Assembly: GCA_964058805.1 (NCBI GenBank)
Contig: CAXKVV010001732.1
Coordinates: 1-33,335 of the forward strand
Length of the DNA: 33,335 nucleotides
Source: Schoenoplectus triqueter
Lineage: Eukaryota; Streptophyta; Magnoliopsida; Poales; Cyperaceae
Direction: 5' to 3'
The notes under the pieces are model-generated. The model was not told where the DNA came from. It made no database searches and saw nothing but the letters and a program-made list of their open reading frames with translations. Both the position numbers and the translations under genes were made by a program. Positions 30,254 through 33,335 of the stretch are shown here, in pieces (position 1 is the stretch's first letter; every line of letters begins with the position of its first letter).

Positions 30254-30723
30254 TCTATACTATTATATCAAGCATCTAAGAATTGAAGGGTCCATTTTTT
30301 ATCATTGTAAATTTTTATTATATCCATTTTATCCCTCAATTAGACGGATAATATTTATTGTTGGTTGATCGATCGTATGTGATCGCGTCCATTGATCCCC
30401 TCTTTCTCTCCATTTCTTTCCCTTATATACTATTATTTCCATAATTTTTGTTTTTTATTTAGCAACTTTGTGCATATTTGGTAAGGAATTAATGGTGATA
30501 ATATATGTTAGAATAATTTACTTTTCTTTCCATAAAAATCATGAATCATTAACTCATATTGTGCAAAAATCTCATCCAAGATTAAATATAGTCTTTATTA
30601 TATGTTTTCTCTATAATTTGGTGAATTTATAATTTAATATTAGATAAATGTGATTTTTTTTATCTTATAATATTTTAATGTTTAAATAAAAAATTCTGCT
30701 GCAACGCGCGGGTATATAGCTAG
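30254..30723 (+). mobile_element. 470-bp non-autonomous Helitron
   Basis: The 5' end TCTATACTATTATATCAAGC and the 3' end GCAACGCGCGGGTATATAGCTAG have the plant Helitron signature: 5' TC, 3' CTAG preceded by a GC-rich short stem region. The host bases are A at 30253 and T at 30724, the A|T target these elements use, with no target duplication. The 3' hairpin is imperfect (CTGCTGC before ACGCGCGGG where CCCGCGC would pair), so it may no longer move. No RepHel coding sequence. Confidence 0.8.
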
Positions 30724-30736
30724 TATATATATAAAT

Positions 30737-30950
30737 ATATAAAGAAAGACTAGCGTGCCCCTAGGAGCACGAAACCCCTCCATGATCGTAGCTCAAAAAA
30801 TATATTAAATGATCTTCAAATTTTAATTTATCACTCGCATTAAATTTTTTATATTGAAATCTTATGGGGTACAAAAATTTAATGTGTTTCAAATTTTTTA
30901 AGTCATTATATTTAATTTTTAAAAATAATATATAAACATTGAATATTCTA
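30737..30950. mobile_element. MITE I, a half-copy of the B/D family
   Basis: Starts ATATAAAGAAAGACTAGCGTG, with the dyad CGTGCCCCTAGGAGCACG and GAAACCCCTCC, and follows the left arm of B/D through to CATTGAATATTCTATATATA at the centre of symmetry, where it stops. The right arm is absent. It begins about 15 bp after the end of the Helitron. Confidence 0.8.
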
Positions 30951-31529
30951 TATATATGTCATATATATAGTAGTGTAAAAAACGAAGGGTTTATATCTTT
31001 CAAGTCTCATTAGATCTTGAGCGGTCTGTTATCTGTTACCTAACAATTGCGTCATCTTAATTATTACCTTCAATTGGGTTTATACTATATGAGAGAACCA
31101 AAATAACCTAATTTTGAAACTGTAACATATTTATTTTATTTTTGAAACTTTGTTAAGAGAAATCATTTATCTTTATTTGGTAAAAAGTCTACTGGAACTT
31201 TGTCTTATATTTCCACTTAAACCGAAAGCCAACTAAAACCAAACAGAATCACACAAAGAGACGGATGCAGGATGTGGGGTCAATAATCGGATTTAGTAGT
31301 TTATTGGTTTAAATCCATTAACTAATCGGGTATTAAATAAAAATATTAAAATAATATTTTTTATATATTAAAAATAATAAATAATAAAAGTCAAAATAAT
31401 AAATAATCATAGCGATAAAGATAATCAGATAATTCAGAGGATCAAAAATTTAATTCAGAGAAGATTAGATTAACAAAATTTTAATTTAAAAATACTATTT
31501 TTTAAAATCCAGAAAGGTCAACTGACCCT
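30951..31529. other. AT-rich intergenic DNA, nothing recognised
   Basis: No ORF, repeat pair or RNA gene that I can support. A short run of ATAATAAATAAT-type low complexity lies near 31345-31410. Confidence 0.5.
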
Positions 31530-31620
31530 TTAGTATAGACTACATCCCTGCAAAGAGAAAGCTCCTTGAAAATAAGTAGTTACGTAAGCAAAGAAACTAC
31601 AAATTAAGAAGAAAAAACAA

Positions 31621-31863
31621 TTAAGAACTTGCTTGTGTATGATGATCACCCTGTGCAAGAGCACAGTTCTTAGCCAAGCTATCTGAGCTCTGCCACTCTG
31701 GACTACCGAAGCTCTGCCTTTCACGATCTCGATATTCAATCGGAGAAGCTGGATGCAGAAGACCTGATAAACTGATATCACTGAAATCAATTGTCAACGG
31801 TAGTTGCTCTTCTATTGCGCCATAGCATTCCATCTTTTGATCTCTACGAATGTGCGTATGCAT
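31621..31863 (-). CDS. Orphan exon-like ORF of unknown family
   Basis: An 80-codon minus-strand reading frame, clearly GC-richer than the surrounding AT-rich DNA, with a protein-like composition: an acidic stretch (IEEQLPLTIDFSDISLSG), then an RDRERQSF segment, then SPEWQSSDSLAKN and a polar C-terminus. A possible acceptor (CATTCGTAG) at about 31843 would make it a terminal exon of a gene read right to left; it also has an in-frame ATG at 31863. No upstream exon is recognisable between 31864 and 33335, so it may be a gene fragment captured by a transposon or a pseudogene relic. I do not recognise the family. Confidence 0.4.
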   Translation of the reverse strand: MHTHIRRDQKMECYGAIEEQLPLTIDFSDISLSGLLHPASPIEYRDRERQSFGSPEWQSSDSLAKNCALAQGDHHTQASS

Positions 31864-31899
31864 TGGTGAAAAGAGAGGTGGATAAATATAATGACTTAA

Positions 31900-32228
31900 A
31901 AAATAATCATATTTTGACGACGAATTGTTAAATAAATATAAAAAATCAAAATAAAAAACTTTATAGTTAGTTATATTTTTTTATTTATAAATTGATAATA
32001 TTTTAAATATTATATAATTTTATCATCATTTGATAGTCCATTAAAAATCATCAAATTCTATATAATTTCTAATGATTTTAATTGAATGATATTTAATGAA
32101 TTATTAAATAATAATAAAATTATATAAAATTTAAAAAATATCAATCTATAAATAAAAAAAATATTTATAATTTTTTATTTTGAAAATTTTGTAAATTCAT
32201 TTAAAAGTTTATTGTCAAATTATCAAAA
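31900..32228. mobile_element. AT-rich palindromic MITE, about 330 bp
   Basis: Two arms of over 100 bp are inverted copies: AAAATCAAAATAAAAAAC...TTTATTTATAAATTGATAAT on the left and ATATCAATCTATAAATAAA...TTTTTTATTTTGAAAATT on the right, reaching outwards to TTTTGACGACGAATTG and TTTATTGTCAAATTATC. Tips are uncertain by 10-20 bp. It starts about 40 bp from the orphan ORF. Confidence 0.75.
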
Positions 32229-33236
32229 GAAGATCCCTCCTTAATATAGTATATATTACATAGCAGTCGACAGTAGCTAGAAAGGCATAAAACTGTGAAC
32301 TATATTATATATCTAACATACGTGAAAGTACGGACATATTCAGTATCTGCCTCATCACGTCACATATAAATCTACATACTGTGCCATAGTACTATTAGGA
32401 AGATATTTATTAAATTAAAAATCTTATATATTATTTTAAATAATGATTTATTTATTATCTTATTGTAATAAATATATAATGAAATATATTATCAAAATTC
32501 TACACAAATCTAAAAATCCTAATTAAAATATTTTTGCAAAATTTATTTGTTGAAATGAAAAAAATATTTATTACAATAAATAGATAATTAAAGATTAAAA
32601 ATATAATAGAAAATAAAGAGAATTCTTATGAAATATTATATAAAAATATATGTTATTTTTAGACTAAGTACTCTCGACAGAATATCTTTGTTCTTGCCAT
32701 CTAATATTATCCCTAGTCTGAATTTTTATTTCAGACTAGCTTCAGGACCAAAATTTTAACATAATTAATTTTATTAAATTATTATTATTTATTTGAATAG
32801 TATTAATTATGATTTGAATAATTTCAAAAATAATTAAAATTATTCAATGTCATTCTTATAAGTATGTCATTTTTTTTAAATATTTATATAATTGAAATAA
32901 TAAAATACTGTTGTCCATTTGGGAAAAATAAATTTATAAAACTTTAACATTAAATTACCGAATTTCATAAGCATTTTTTGCCTGCTCGTTACTGAATTTA
33001 TAGGTTAGATTTCCTTGGCACTTGGGTTAGTTTAGAGATGTACCCTAAGTCTCCGACTGAATCTTGCTTAGTGACAAACAAAGTTTAAGTTTGAGAGAAT
33101 TTGATAACCCTCAATTATATATTATATTCTATTAGGTTTTTATCTCAAAAACTGTGCATTTTATGTTAATTATTAAGAATTTACTCAGTTTTTATGTCGA
33201 GTTCGAGATACTGCTGCATTTCTTATTGTTTTGCAG
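32229..33236. other. AT-rich intergenic DNA with weak inverted repeats
   Basis: A degenerate inverted repeat spans about 32430-32600 (TTATTGTAATAAATAT against ATATTTATTACAATAA). A perfect hairpin lies at 32713-32739 (CTAGTCTGAA, 7-base loop, TTCAGACTAG). No supported gene, although 33016-33099 could encode a short stretch (LGTWVSLEMYPKSPTES) ahead of the possible exon at the right edge. Confidence 0.45.
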
Positions 33237-33335
33237 GTTATGGAATGAAAATAAGGATGTTAACATGAGAAATGAGGCTTGGAACAAGATGGATCAAATC
33301 TACCCGAAGAAATCAAATGAAAAACACTTATGGAC
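33237..33335 (+). CDS. Possible exon cut off by the right edge
   Basis: A polypyrimidine tract and TTTTGCAG acceptor end at about 33237. From there one frame (LWNENKDVNMRNEAWNKMDQ, then IYPKKSNEKHLW) stays open to the window edge with higher GC than the flank. The product is not recognised. The exon call rests on the splice site, the open frame and composition only. Confidence 0.3.

Overview
The window is nuclear DNA from a flowering plant. Three spliced genes sit in very AT-rich, transposon-packed DNA, all introns have eukaryotic boundaries, and the proteins are plant families: a calmodulin-like protein, a DUF1218 membrane protein and a PIF-type bHLH factor. A monocot is more likely than a dicot, from repeated GTGGGTCCCAC-type promoter motifs and the general look of the repeats, but this is a weak inference.

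Layout. 1-3071 is a coding-free, tandemly duplicated stretch that ends at a primer-binding site for initiator tRNA-Met on the minus strand (3072-3083). The LTR of that minus-strand retrotransposon starts at 3085 and carries its own TATA box and a 12-bp minisatellite. About 5280-9538 is further LTR-type non-coding sequence; it ends in GGGGTGTGACA and holds a ~100-bp (ATT)n tract. 10270-13158 (minus) is a two-exon calmodulin-like gene of 182 residues with four intact EF-hands; its 2.34-kb intron is a trap for small DNA transposons. 13159-21893 is intergenic: a promoter region with a G-box, a 795-bp hAT-like element with an exact 8-bp target duplication, a tRNA-derived SINE with a 20-bp target duplication, and a 1-kb element whose interior has expanded into ATA-rich DNA. 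21894-23213 (minus) is a three-exon DUF1218 four-helix membrane protein of 209 residues. 24102-29941 (plus) is a divergently transcribed PIF-like bHLH gene. Its three bHLH-side exons keep PIF-type intron positions, while its 5' end is degenerate or unresolved. 30254-30723 is a non-autonomous Helitron. 31621-31863 (minus) is an orphan exon-like ORF, and the right edge may open a new exon.

The most unusual structure is in and around the bHLH gene. Five near-complete palindromes of about 400 bp lie end to end inside its first intron, mostly joined by shared TATATA tracts. Three or four more relatives sit in the next introns and downstream. They look like elements that insert into (TA)n tracts, including the tracts at each other's ends. 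Several share a core but have different tips, and most carry a second short perfect dyad just inside the tip.

No operon-like relationship exists between the genes. CML and PIF products belong to calcium and light signalling in plants, and DUF1218 proteins act at membranes in cell-wall and vascular traits, but nothing in the window links them functionally except the head-to-head arrangement of the DUF1218 and bHLH genes.
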